Shown: in pieces, positions 35,026 through 42,953 of the stretch
Layout of the letters: every line of letters starts with the position of its first letter
How positions within the stretch are numbered: position 1 is the first letter of the stretch
Assembly (NCBI RefSeq): GCF_003614925.1
Contig: NZ_QYLP01000014.1
Coordinates: forward strand, 62,001-126,000
From: Arthrobacter celericrescens
GTDB taxonomy: Bacteria; Actinomycetota; Actinomycetes; Actinomycetales; Micrococcaceae
Length of the DNA: 64,000 bases
Reading direction: 5' to 3'
Position numbers and translations under genes: made by a program
The notes under the pieces: model-generated
Seen by the model: only the letters and a program-made list of their open reading frames with translations
Databases searched by the model: none
What the model was told of the DNA's origin: nothing

Positions 35026-35769
35026 ATGGATCGAGTCAAGGGCAAGATCGCGATCGTGAGCGGTGCCGGAAGCGGCATGGGCTTGGAACACGTGCGCGCA
35101 CTCGTGGGGGAGGGAGCACAAGTAGTGGGCTTTGACATTGCTGCCGGGGAGGGGGCTGCGCTGATGGATGAGCTTGGCGCAGACCGGTTCCGCTTCCTCC
35201 CTCAGCGGAGCGTCACCTCAGCGTCTGATTGGGCCGACGTTGTCCGTGCATGCGAGATCACGTACGGAGCGCCGAATGTTCTCGTCAACAACGCCGGAAT
35301 CTTTCGATCGACCCGAGTTGAGAGTGTCAGTGAACAGGACTATCGCGCCGTCATCGATGTGAACCAGGTCGGACCTTTCCTCGGAATGCAGACTGTCATT
35401 CCGGCGATGCGGTACGCAGGCGGGGGCTCCATCATCAACATCTGTTCCACGTCCGGCATCGTGGCTTTCGAAGACAACTTTGCCTATGTAGCTTCGAAGT
35501 GGGCCGTGCGGGGAATGACGAAGGCGGCGGCACTCGAATTGGCGGCGGACGGCATCCGCGTCAACGCTGTGTGCCCGGGTGAGACAGAGACCCCGATGTT
35601 GCTCGGCAGCTCTGAACCTGGGACTGCGTTGCCGCCGGAGAGCTTCCCGTTCGGACGGTGGGCCCGCCCTGAGGAGATCGCCTCCGTTGTGCTGTTCCTC
35701 GCCTCAGATGAGGCGTCCTACATGAGCGGCAGTGAGGTTGTAGTCGACGGGGTATACACCGCCGCGTAG
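35026..35769 (+). CDS. SDR family oxidoreductase (tandem copy 2)
   Basis: A 247-residue short-chain dehydrogenase with SGAGSGMG, NNAGIFRST, YVASKWAVRGMTKAAALELA and C-terminal YMSGSEVVVDGVYTAA. It shares the active-site stretch with the gene 25 bp upstream. AGAAAGG precedes the ATG. A perfect 16-bp hairpin terminator follows. It is last gene of the permease-SDR-SDR unit; the two SDRs may act on different stereoisomers or successive hydroxyls. Confidence 0.9.
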   Translation: MDRVKGKIAIVSGAGSGMGLEHVRALVGEGAQVVGFDIAAGEGAALMDELGADRFRFLPQRSVTSASDWADVVRACEITYGAPNVLVNNAGIFRSTRVESVSEQDYRAVIDVNQVGPFLGMQTVIPAMRYAGGGSIINICSTSGIVAFEDNFAYVASKWAVRGMTKAAALELAADGIRVNAVCPGETETPMLLGSSEPGTALPPESFPFGRWARPEEIASVVLFLASDEASYMSGSEVVVDGVYTAA

Positions 35770-35784
35770 AACGTGCCCTGGGAC

Positions 35785-35820
35785 GGATGCGCCGAGGCAA
35801 TGACTTGCCTCGGCGCATCC
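35785..35820 (+). terminator. Hairpin terminator
   Basis: GGATGCGCCGAGGCAA (35785-35800) is perfectly complementary to 35805-35820, loop TGAC. It ends the permease-SDR-SDR unit. Confidence 0.85.
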
Positions 35821-35908
35821 CGAGTCATTCGTCAGTCGCCGCTGTTGAAAGACAAGCAGCGACCGCCAGCCTGTTCGAAGCCATGCGCGCCGAGTCGCTA
35901 GGGGACCG

Positions 35909-35925
35909 TGTGCCAAATTGAAACA
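35909..35925. promoter_or_regulatory. Degenerate palindromic box TGTGCCA-AAT-TGAAACA
   Basis: One mismatch in each arm against the local consensus. It lies 68 bp upstream of the MFS carrier start, with CATGCT near 35944 as a possible -10, placing the box near -39. Confidence 0.5.
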
Positions 35926-35992
35926 GATTTCCCGGGTCTCTTCCATGCTGTGATGGCCAGTGTGCAAGCAGACGATTTAGAAAGGGAGATTT

Positions 35993-37339
35993 GTGGTTTC
36001 ACTGATAAAAGAACGTTTGCCTGACCTGGCATCCCGAACTCAGCGGAAGGTATTCACGAGGCTAATGCCGATTCTGATGCTGGGGTACATTGTCGGCTAC
36101 CTCGATCGGACGAGCATCTCCTTCGCCAGCCAGGGCCTAAATAAGGAATTCGGCATGAACGCCAGTGCGTTCGGATTCGCCGTCGGGATTTTCTTTCTCG
36201 GGTATGTTCTTTTTGAGGTACCGAGCAATGTGCTGCTCCATCGGGTAGGAGCGCGTCTCTGGATTGCCAGGATCATGATTAGTTGGGGGATTATTACCGT
36301 CCTGATCGGATTCTCCACCGGGGTTGAGTGGGTTTATATTCTCCGTTTTCTCCTGGGTGTCGCCGAGGCTGGATTCTTTCCCGGAATTATCCTTTACCTT
36401 ACATACTGGTTCCCCAATGCCATCCGGGCTCGCATGCTGTCCATTTTCATGCTTTCTGTCTCAATCGCGCTCGCTTCGGGAAGCCTGCTGAACGGCCAGA
36501 TTCTGTATCACTTCGATGGATTCATGGGTTTTTCCGGATGGCGGTGGATCTTCTTTGTTGGAGGTATTTTGGCAATGCTCCTCGGTGTTCTCTCGTTTTT
36601 CCTCCTAACTGATTCGCCACAAAAGGCTCGTTGGTTGGCGGAGGATGAGCGGTCCTGGCTGGTCCAAACCCTCGAGGCTGAGAACCAGGAGCGCGCGGCG
36701 GGGCGCACGAACCACGGAACTTGGGCGGGATTGCGCGATAGGCGCGTGCTGCTTCTGGCGCTTGTATTCTTCCTCATCCAGTTTGGAAACTATCCCCTTG
36801 CTTTTTGGCTTCCCCAGCTGGTGAAGTCAATTGGACCGGGACTTTCGGGTGTGCAGGTGAGTCTTCTCACTGCTGTTCCCTACGCCTGTGCGGCAACGGT
36901 GCTCCTGCTGATGGCTTTGCGTTTTGCCCGGCGCGATTCCCAGGTTTCCCATATCGCGGTCCCGTTGATCATCGCCACAGGAGCATTCGCTGTGATCACG
37001 GCCGCGCTTGGTCAGCCACTTGTCGCGCTGATTGCTATAACGGTCGCGGTGATGTGCGTCTTGCCGGCCACGGCTATGTTTTGGTCGCTGCCTACCCATT
37101 ACCTGACTGGAGCGGCCGCAGCCAGCGGGATCGCCTTTATCAACTCCGTAGGCAACATCGCCGGATTTGTAAGCCCGTACAGTTACGGTGTTCTCCGCGA
37201 TGTCACCGGCAGTGACAATTTTGCGCTTGCAACCCTCGGAGCAGCCGTGTTCATTGCGTCTGCGGTCCTGATTTCCTGGAGGATGGTCACAGCCAAACGT
37301 CATTCTGAACGTCCGGTTCTTCTTGAGACGGGACACTGA
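35993..37339 (+). CDS. MFS transporter, anion:cation symporter family
   Basis: A 448-residue carrier with about 12 hydrophobic segments. Signature regions are GYIVGYLDRTSISFASQGL near the N-terminus (ACS family) and RFLLGVAEAGFFPGIILYL. This family imports organic anions such as glucarate, phthalate or tartrate with protons. GTG 35993 follows AAGGGAGA. Codon use is more A/T-rich than the flanking genes, hinting at separate acquisition. It follows the SDR pair and carries a degenerate regulatory box. A fragment of another SDR lies just downstream. Confidence 0.88.
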   Translation: MVSLIKERLPDLASRTQRKVFTRLMPILMLGYIVGYLDRTSISFASQGLNKEFGMNASAFGFAVGIFFLGYVLFEVPSNVLLHRVGARLWIARIMISWGIITVLIGFSTGVEWVYILRFLLGVAEAGFFPGIILYLTYWFPNAIRARMLSIFMLSVSIALASGSLLNGQILYHFDGFMGFSGWRWIFFVGGILAMLLGVLSFFLLTDSPQKARWLAEDERSWLVQTLEAENQERAAGRTNHGTWAGLRDRRVLLLALVFFLIQFGNYPLAFWLPQLVKSIGPGLSGVQVSLLTAVPYACAATVLLLMALRFARRDSQVSHIAVPLIIATGAFAVITAALGQPLVALIAITVAVMCVLPATAMFWSLPTHYLTGAAAASGIAFINSVGNIAGFVSPYSYGVLRDVTGSDNFALATLGAAVFIASAVLISWRMVTAKRHSERPVLLETGH

Positions 37340-37345
37340 CTCTCG

Positions 37346-37404
37346 GCCACACCAGTGTGCGGCACCGAGGTCGTCGTCGACGGGGCACATACCGCCGTGT
37401 CGTC
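37346..37404 (+). pseudogene. Remnant of an SDR C-terminus
   Basis: The frame through 37361-37399 reads GTEVVVDGAHTAV, closely matching the C-terminal SGSEVVVDGVYTAA of the SDR at 35026-35769. No SDR body precedes it; the MFS gene ends at 37339. It looks like the tail of a lost third tandem SDR, left after deletion or insertion of the MFS gene. The match is short, so the call is moderate. Confidence 0.5.
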
Positions 37405-37429
37405 TCCGGGTCCGGGCGACGCGGAGTTG

Positions 37430-37464
37430 CCCCGGCAACGTGGGAAAATCCCGCGTTGCCGGGG
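37430..37464. terminator. Bidirectional hairpin terminator
   Basis: CCCCGGCAACG (37430-37440) pairs with CGTTGCCGGGG (37454-37464), extended by GGGA/TCCC to an AAA loop. It separates the MFS gene (+) from the binding-protein gene (-). Confidence 0.85.
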
Positions 37465-37490
37465 CCGCGCCACCAAACCATCAAGCAAAC

Positions 37491-38489
37491 CTACTTCTTA
37501 GGCAACCCCGGCGGATTCAACTCAGACTTCGCAATAGCCTCCGAACCCAGGCCCCAGCGGTCCAGGATCTTCCCGTACGTCCCGTTCTTAATAAGCACGT
37601 TAAGAGCAGCCTGCGCCGCAACCGCCAACCCATTCCCCTTCTTCGTCGTAAACGCGATGTCGGCGTTCAGCGGCCAGCCACCGTTGACGGTGCCCACCTG
37701 CTTGGTCTTGCCGTCCTTCGCAGCCTTGTACGCGGCCCCCGCGTTCGGCCCGAAGGTCAGGTCCGCGCGGCCGGACTGGATCGCCAGCGACGAGGCGGAG
37801 TCGTCGTCGTAATACTGGAACTCAACCGGCTTCAGGCCGTTCTTCTTGTTCTCCTCGTCCCAGCGCACCAGGATCGCTTCCTGGTTGGTGCCCGAGCCCA
37901 CGATCACCCGCTTGCCCGCCACGTCCTTCGCCTCCTTCACGGAGCCAATCGGAGAGTCGCTCTTCGCGTAGAAGCCCAGGAGGTCGGTGCGGTAGGTGGC
38001 GAAGTCGAACTTTTCCTTGCGCGCCTCGGTGACGGTGACGTTGGAGAGCACGGCCTCGTACTTGGACGATTCGATGCCCAGCGGCCAGTCCGCCCACGCC
38101 ACCGGCAGCACCTCGACCTTGAGGCCCAGGGTCTCGCCGATCGCGTACGCCAGGTCCACCTCGTTGCCGATCAGCGTCTTGTTGTCCGTGGCGAACAGGC
38201 TGAGCGGAGCGGTGCCTCCGGTGCTGACCACCGTCAGCTTGCCGTCCGCCTTGACGGCCTCCGGAACCAGCGCCGCGGCCGCGGCATCCGTTGAGACCGG
38301 GAAGCGGTCCTGCTCGGGGCTGAGGTTGAAGGTCTTACCGCCGATGCTCGCAGCGGACGACGACGGCGCTGCCGCCCCCTGTGAGCCCTGCGCGGCGGTT
38401 GCGCCCGGGTCGGAGCAGGCCGCGAGCCCGAGTGTCGCCGCTGCCGCGAGGGCCAGCGCCGTGCCCTTGGTGAAGGCTGAAATAACCAT
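37491..38489 (-). CDS. Amino-acid-type ABC transporter substrate-binding lipoprotein (orphan)
   Basis: A 332-residue lipoprotein with signal peptide and lipobox GLAAC (Cys at 25). The body is of the solute-binding family 3 type: KLTVVSTGGTAPLSLFATDN, NEVDLAYAIGETLGLKVE, VTEARKEKFDFATY and a second lobe near VGSGTNQEAIL. It binds a polar amino acid or similar small molecule outside the membrane. No permease or ATPase gene flanks it, so it must partner with a transporter encoded elsewhere or act as a sensor. The ATG is supported by AGGTA upstream on the minus strand. Confidence 0.88.
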   Translation of the reverse strand: MVISAFTKGTALALAAAATLGLAACSDPGATAAQGSQGAAAPSSSAASIGGKTFNLSPEQDRFPVSTDAAAAALVPEAVKADGKLTVVSTGGTAPLSLFATDNKTLIGNEVDLAYAIGETLGLKVEVLPVAWADWPLGIESSKYEAVLSNVTVTEARKEKFDFATYRTDLLGFYAKSDSPIGSVKEAKDVAGKRVIVGSGTNQEAILVRWDEENKKNGLKPVEFQYYDDDSASSLAIQSGRADLTFGPNAGAAYKAAKDGKTKQVGTVNGGWPLNADIAFTTKKGNGLAVAAQAALNVLIKNGTYGKILDRWGLGSEAIAKSELNPPGLPKK

Positions 38490-38801
38490 GGAGTACCTCT
38501 GATTTCTGCTGAACGGGATGCTTGTGGCTGCAACTATCCGGCAGCGAAAACGGGCCGGTCAAAGCCATTTGAAACGCTTGGATACGGGAAGAAACCGGGC
38601 TTAATCGCGGGTCCGCGAGGGTCATATTCAGGGTCCGCCAGAAGGACAACCAAGTAGTGCGGCGAAATAAACCCAGCAAAAGACAAGTACCCGGCGGCGA
38701 AAGACGGGTGGCGATTACGCGTGTGGGCCATATGACCCCGGCCCTACGGTTGGACCACGCTGCGGCCGCGGGGGCTGCAAGAAGTCTGGGGAGGCACCAA
38801 A
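38490..38801. other. Intergenic region before large secreted protein
   Basis: About 310 bp between divergent genes, with no convincing gene. It contains several short inverted repeats (for example ACCCG/CGGGT around 38690-38707) that could form a structured leader for the secreted protein, but I see no complete known riboswitch consensus. Confidence 0.4.
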
Positions 38802-41084
38802 ATGGCACCAGTAGCAGCCTGTCAAAACGCGCCCGGAAGCCCGGGAAACTTACGAAGAACAGCTCGGAGAACTGCGGCGGCGCTGGCCACGGGGGCGTTG
38901 CTCCTGGGCGCGGCCGGGATCGCACGGGCCGACAACATCTACAACAACCTCGACGGCAGCGTTGATTCGGTTGCCGAAGTCATGCCCTTGAACGCCGGCG
39001 GAGCCAATGGCGTCACCGTACTCGCGGTGCAGACCGCCAATGGCGACGGCAAGAACGGCTGCAACCTCACCGGTGGGACGGCGCTGACGCTCAGCCTCAC
39101 CTCGAGCCAGCCTTCGGTGGCCACGGTCAGCCCGTCCAGCGTCACCTTCACGTCTTGCGGCACCACCAGGCAGGTCACTGTGACACCCCTGAGCGCCGGG
39201 TCCACCACCGTGACCGCGGGCGTCACCAGCAACAACACGGGCGGAACCTTCAACCTCGCCCCGGCCACCTTCCAGGTCAATGTCACCCCTCCCGCGCCCA
39301 CCAACACCGCACCCACCCTGGGCGTCACCGGCGTCTCGGCCGGCTCGTCCTACTCCAAGGGCGCGGTACCCGCAGCAGTCTGCAACGTGACGGACACCGA
39401 GGACGGTCCCAGCACCTTCCCGGCCACGCTGGGAGCTGTCACCGGACCGGACGCTGCCACCGGCGTCGGAAGCCAGACGGCGAGCTGCGACTACACGGAC
39501 GACGGCGGCCTGCACGCTTCCAGTTCCGTCACCTACAACATCGTTGACGCCACCGCCCCGGAAGTCAGCTACACGCTCAGCCCAGTGGCGCCTGACGGAC
39601 TCAACGGCTGGTACCGCAGCGAGGTGTACCTGGACTGGACGGTCACCGAAGGCGATTCGCCCAGCACCCTGGCCAAGACCGGCTGCGTGGACCAGCTCAT
39701 CAGCGCCGACCAGGCATCTGCGGACTACAGCTGCAGCGCCAGCAGCAGCGGCGGCAGCGCAGGCCCCGTAACGGTGTCCATCAAGAAGGATGGCACCGCC
39801 CCCGGCGTCTCCTACACGAGCGCCAGCGGCACCGAAGGCAACAACGGCTGGTACACCTCCGACGTCACCGCCACCTTCACGGGAACTGACGCGACGTCGG
39901 GCCCGGCCTCCGCGACGCAGACCGCCACCTCCTCCGGTGAGGGATCCGACGTCGTCGTCCAGAGCCCGGCGTTCTCCGACAACGCCGGAAACGAAACGGC
40001 GGCAGGCGCGGCCAGCCACAGCTTCAAGATCGACAAGACGGCACCGGGCGTCGAATACACCAGCGCCGCCGGCACCGAAGGCAACAACGGCTGGTACACC
40101 TCGGACGTCACCGCCACCTTCACGGGAACGGACGTAACGTCCGGTCCGGCGTCGGCCACCCAGACCGCTGCCAGCAGCGGTGAGGGATCCGCCGTCGTGG
40201 TGGAAAGCCCGGCGTTCGAGGACAACGCCGGCAACGTGACGGCAGCCGGTGCTGCGAGCCACAGCTTCAAGGTCGACAAGACGGCACCGTCGGTGTCGTA
40301 CACCGGTGCAACCGGCACCCTGGGCGCCAACGGCTGGTACACCTCCGATGTGACCGCGACCTTCACGGGAACGGACGCGACGTCCGGCCCGGCGTCGGCC
40401 ACCCAGACGGCCACCTCCTCCGGTGAGGGATCCGCCGTCGCGGTTTCCAGCCCGGCGTTCTCCGACGAAGCCGGCAACACCACGGCGGCTGGCGCGGACA
40501 GTTGGAGCTTTAAGATCGACAAGACGAACCCGACCGCCGCTTTTGACTCGGTGGTGGGCAACGCCTACTTCGGATCCGTGGCGGCGGCCCCGAGCTGCAC
40601 GGCCTCGGACGACGTCTCCGGCCCGGCAGGCTGCGTGGTCACCGGCTACTCCACCCTGGTGGGTACCCACACCCTGACCGCGACGGCCACGGACAACGCC
40701 GGCCGCACCTCCACCACCCAGCACAGCTACACCGTGATGGCCTGGACGCTCAAGGGCTTCTACCAGCCGGTGGACATGAACGGCGTGCTGAACACTGTCA
40801 AGGGCGGCAGCACCGTCCCGGCGAAGTTTGAAGTCTTCGCCGGCAGCACGGAACTGACCGACACCAACATCGTGACGATGAGCGCCACCAAGATCACGTG
40901 CACCCTGACCACGGTGGACGACATCGAGCTCACGGCCACGGGGAACACCTCCCTCCGGTACGACTCGGTGAGCGGCCAGTTCATCTACAACTGGAAGACT
41001 CCGGCCACCCCGGGATCGTGCTACCGGTTGACCATGAAGACGACCGACGGCTCCAGCATCTTCGCGAACTTCAAGATGAAGTAG
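38802..41084 (+). CDS. Large secreted repeat protein with C-terminal PxKF domain
   Basis: A 760-residue exported protein. The N-terminus has an Arg-rich region and hydrophobic core ending GIARADN, a likely signal peptide cut after ARA. A domain with VTLAVQTAN follows, then an Ig-like region, then three nearly identical 81-residue repeats (about 333-575) starting TAPGVSYTSA. The C-terminus has FYQPVDMNGVLNTVKGGSTV and FEVF, matching the PxKF domain of secreted actinobacterial proteins. GGGGAGG precedes the ATG. It probably acts at the cell surface or in the medium; no enzymatic motif or LPXTG anchor is seen. Confidence 0.85.
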   Translation: MAPVAACQNAPGSPGNLRRTARRTAAALATGALLLGAAGIARADNIYNNLDGSVDSVAEVMPLNAGGANGVTVLAVQTANGDGKNGCNLTGGTALTLSLTSSQPSVATVSPSSVTFTSCGTTRQVTVTPLSAGSTTVTAGVTSNNTGGTFNLAPATFQVNVTPPAPTNTAPTLGVTGVSAGSSYSKGAVPAAVCNVTDTEDGPSTFPATLGAVTGPDAATGVGSQTASCDYTDDGGLHASSSVTYNIVDATAPEVSYTLSPVAPDGLNGWYRSEVYLDWTVTEGDSPSTLAKTGCVDQLISADQASADYSCSASSSGGSAGPVTVSIKKDGTAPGVSYTSASGTEGNNGWYTSDVTATFTGTDATSGPASATQTATSSGEGSDVVVQSPAFSDNAGNETAAGAASHSFKIDKTAPGVEYTSAAGTEGNNGWYTSDVTATFTGTDVTSGPASATQTAASSGEGSAVVVESPAFEDNAGNVTAAGAASHSFKVDKTAPSVSYTGATGTLGANGWYTSDVTATFTGTDATSGPASATQTATSSGEGSAVAVSSPAFSDEAGNTTAAGADSWSFKIDKTNPTAAFDSVVGNAYFGSVAAAPSCTASDDVSGPAGCVVTGYSTLVGTHTLTATATDNAGRTSTTQHSYTVMAWTLKGFYQPVDMNGVLNTVKGGSTVPAKFEVFAGSTELTDTNIVTMSATKITCTLTTVDDIELTATGNTSLRYDSVSGQFIYNWKTPATPGSCYRLTMKTTDGSSIFANFKMK
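39798..40526 (+). repeat. Three tandem 243-bp repeats within secreted protein gene
   Basis: Units begin at 39798, 40041 and 40284, exactly 243 bp (81 codons) apart. They are highly similar at the DNA level, including the NGWYTSDVTATFTGTD and GPASATQT segments. They encode Ig-like/bacterial adhesion repeats and could expand or shrink by recombination. Confidence 0.88.
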
Positions 41085-41098
41085 TCGAACTGCTCGCA

Positions 41099-41129
41099 CG
41101 AAGGCCTGGGGTGTGACCCCGGGCCTTCG
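41099..41129 (+). terminator. Hairpin terminator
   Basis: CGAAGGCC (41099-41106) pairs with GGCCTTCG (41122-41129), extended by TGGGGT/ACCCCG with one wobble around a GTG loop. It follows the secreted protein gene. Confidence 0.8.
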
Positions 41130-41168
41130 TGTGGTCTGCGTGTGCGTACTGACGGAAAGGATCACAAC

Positions 41169-41456
41169 TTGAAACAGGAACACGAGCAGGTGCGGCGGGC
41201 CGTCCGGCGCGCCTTCCTTGAAAGCGACGTTGTCGGGCTCGGGACGGGCGGTGACTGGTTTCCGGAGGATGAGTACGACGCCGAAGCGGACCGGGCGATG
41301 TCCCTGCTGGTCAGGGGGCTGTCCCTGGAGGAGGTGGTCGCCTGGACGGTGGGCGCCATCGCCCGCGATTGGGGCGTGGATATTGGGCCCGGAAAGAAGC
41401 AAATGCTGGCCGCCGCGCTCGCCGGGGCTGTGGGGGAGCACCGGGGTTGGGCCTAA
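41169..41456 (+). CDS. Hypothetical protein (95 aa)
   Basis: A 95-residue acidic protein without signal or membrane segment, starting at TTG 41169 with GAAAGGA upstream; GTG 41142 would add nine residues. It contains GGDWFPEDEYDAEADRAMSLL and ends in GEHRGWA. I do not recognise the family. It lies 85 bp after the secreted repeat protein, beyond its terminator. Confidence 0.6.
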   Translation: MKQEHEQVRRAVRRAFLESDVVGLGTGGDWFPEDEYDAEADRAMSLLVRGLSLEEVVAWTVGAIARDWGVDIGPGKKQMLAAALAGAVGEHRGWA

Positions 41457-41549
41457 CCCCGCTAAGCGTGCGCCCGCCCGGCCCCGGCGGGAGCAACCGG
41501 TACTCCCGCGGGACCCAAGCCTGGCGAAACCGGCCTTAGCCCACCACCG

Positions 41550-42050
41550 TCATGACAGCGCCGCGCAGATGTCGAACTGGCGTCCGCTGCTCACGACGGG
41601 GCCCACCTGGTCACCTGTGGCCGTCTTCAGGGTGAAGGTGACGTTGCCGTTGTAGACAGTGGTCGAGGGACCGTCGGCATCCGTGGGGAAGAGCAGGAGA
41701 GTCCCGTACCCCTTGATGGAGTATTTCGTGACATCACCGATCTCTGCCGTCTTGGTGACCGAGGCCTTCGTATCCACCGTCACGGACCGGAGAAGGGCTC
41801 CGGTTTGGCGGTCGACGGCATAGAACGTGATGATCGTGCCGCTTCCGGCGGTGACGGTATAAAACACGCCGTCATGGAGGCGGGTCACGCGCAGCCCTTG
41901 GTTTCCGCCCGTGAAGGAAAGGGAAACGTCGAAGTTCGGGCATGCCGGGAAGGGACCAAAGATGTCCTCGGCGTTGGCCGCCTGTGGAGCGAACAGGGTC
42001 AGGCCGGCGAGCAGGGCCACCGACGTGAGGGCGCGCAAAACTTTCTTCAT
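41550..42050 (-). CDS. Small secreted protein (166 aa)
   Basis: An exported protein of 166 residues. The signal peptide MKKVLRALTSVALLAG is cleaved after QAANA, and the mature part begins EDIFGPFPACPNFD. Two cysteines in the mature chain could form a disulfide (CPN and the C-terminal ICAALS). The frame extends upstream but coding starts at ATG 42050 with AGGA before it. I do not recognise the family. Mid-chain YTVTAGSGTIITFYAV looks like a beta-sandwich fold. Function unknown; presumably extracellular. Confidence 0.82.
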   Translation of the reverse strand: MKKVLRALTSVALLAGLTLFAPQAANAEDIFGPFPACPNFDVSLSFTGGNQGLRVTRLHDGVFYTVTAGSGTIITFYAVDRQTGALLRSVTVDTKASVTKTAEIGDVTKYSIKGYGTLLLFPTDADGPSTTVYNGNVTFTLKTATGDQVGPVVSSGRQFDICAALS

Positions 42051-42339
42051 GACTGTTCCTGGAGGGTGCGAAGGAATTCGTTGACTGCAGCGCACCATCA
42101 AGGGCTGACGGAGGAGACCGACCACCGCGTATCGATCGGGACGAGCCCTGATTGCAGCACGTGGACGCGCTGCGGCGACATGATCATGCCGTCCTCCATG
42201 AGGACGCTCAACGGCCTCGAAGATCCCGACGGCGGAGCTCCCCATTCCCTGCCGACCGGCCTTCACGGTAAATAGTGGCCGCCCACGCGGGGCTTGTCCA
42301 GAGCCTGGCGCAGCAATCGAAGGCGGCTACGGAAACGTC
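42051..42339. other. Intergenic region
   Basis: About 290 bp between two minus-strand genes. A short minus-strand frame at 42106-42207 could encode about 33 residues, but there is no ribosome site or homology I recognise. Nothing else supportable is seen. Confidence 0.35.
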
Positions 42340-42762
42340 CTAATGATGATGGTGCGCGTGCCCCTCGGCGCCGTGCGCGTGGCCTTCCGCATCATGGGCT
42401 CCGGCCGCGATGCCGGCGGCCTCGGCCAGATGCTGCCATCCGGCGTCGCTGAGGGCGTGGTAGCTGATGTGCAGTTCACCCGCCGGGCCCTTGGTCGCGT
42501 CGGTATCCCGTAGTTCGAGGGCCGAAACGAGTTTCTCGGCAACCGTGAGGAACGCCTGGACCTGCGGGTTGAGCCCTTCGGGCCAGTGCGTAGCAGCGAC
42601 GGCGATGCGCGCGTTGCCGATCAGCGCGGCCCAGTTGCGGTCGATCTTCGGCGCCGGGCCGGTGAGGTTGGTGGCGATGCCGTGGAAGCCGACGTTATCT
42701 ATGAACGCAAGCGCGGCCAGGACGCCGGCAATTCCTTCGCCGCGGCTGTCATGAGGGTCCAT
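42340..42762 (-). CDS. Hypothetical protein with His-rich C-terminus
   Basis: A 140-residue cytoplasmic protein. The body contains NNLTGPAPK-like and HISYHALSDAGWQHLAEAAG segments; the last 20 residues are HAHGAEGHAHHHH-like, a histidine tail suited to bind Ni, Co, Zn or Cu. AGAGGAGAG precedes the ATG. I do not recognise the family. It is divergent from the LLM oxidoreductase at 42954. A metal-binding or metallochaperone role is inferred from the tail only. Confidence 0.75.
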   Translation of the reverse strand: MDPHDSRGEGIAGVLAALAFIDNVGFHGIATNLTGPAPKIDRNWAALIGNARIAVAATHWPEGLNPQVQAFLTVAEKLVSALELRDTDATKGPAGELHISYHALSDAGWQHLAEAAGIAAGAHDAEGHAHGAEGHAHHHH

Positions 42763-42953
42763 GGTTGCTCTCCTCTGTCGGATTCAGGATGCACCGCCGA
42801 GGTGGGCCGTTCAAGGCCCCACGAGCCGGTGGGAAGAAAGCAGGTGACCCGCCACACCCTTGAGGTGAGGAATTTACCGGCCACCCGCCGTCGTTGTCCC
42901 AAATGCGGCCGGATACGCGGCCGCCTGAACGCAATCGAAAGGCCGGCACCGAC

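Noticed and set aside
38640..38800. Possible cyclic-di-GMP-type riboswitch before the secreted protein
   Set aside because: Pieces such as CGAAAG and GGGTGGCG are present, but the conserved core and pairing of GEMM-type aptamers could not be assembled.
39798..40526. CRISPR-like array
   Set aside because: The repeats are 243-bp coding units without spacers, in frame with a secreted protein; no cas genes are present.
38850..41441. 863-residue minus-strand frame opposite the secreted repeat protein
   Set aside because: It mirrors the GC-rich repeats of the plus-strand gene, has no recognisable domain, and is biased to Arg, Gly and Val as expected of a shadow frame.
42106..42207. 33-residue minus-strand frame between two small genes
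   Set aside because: No ribosome site, no homology recognised, and too short to separate from chance in GC-rich DNA.
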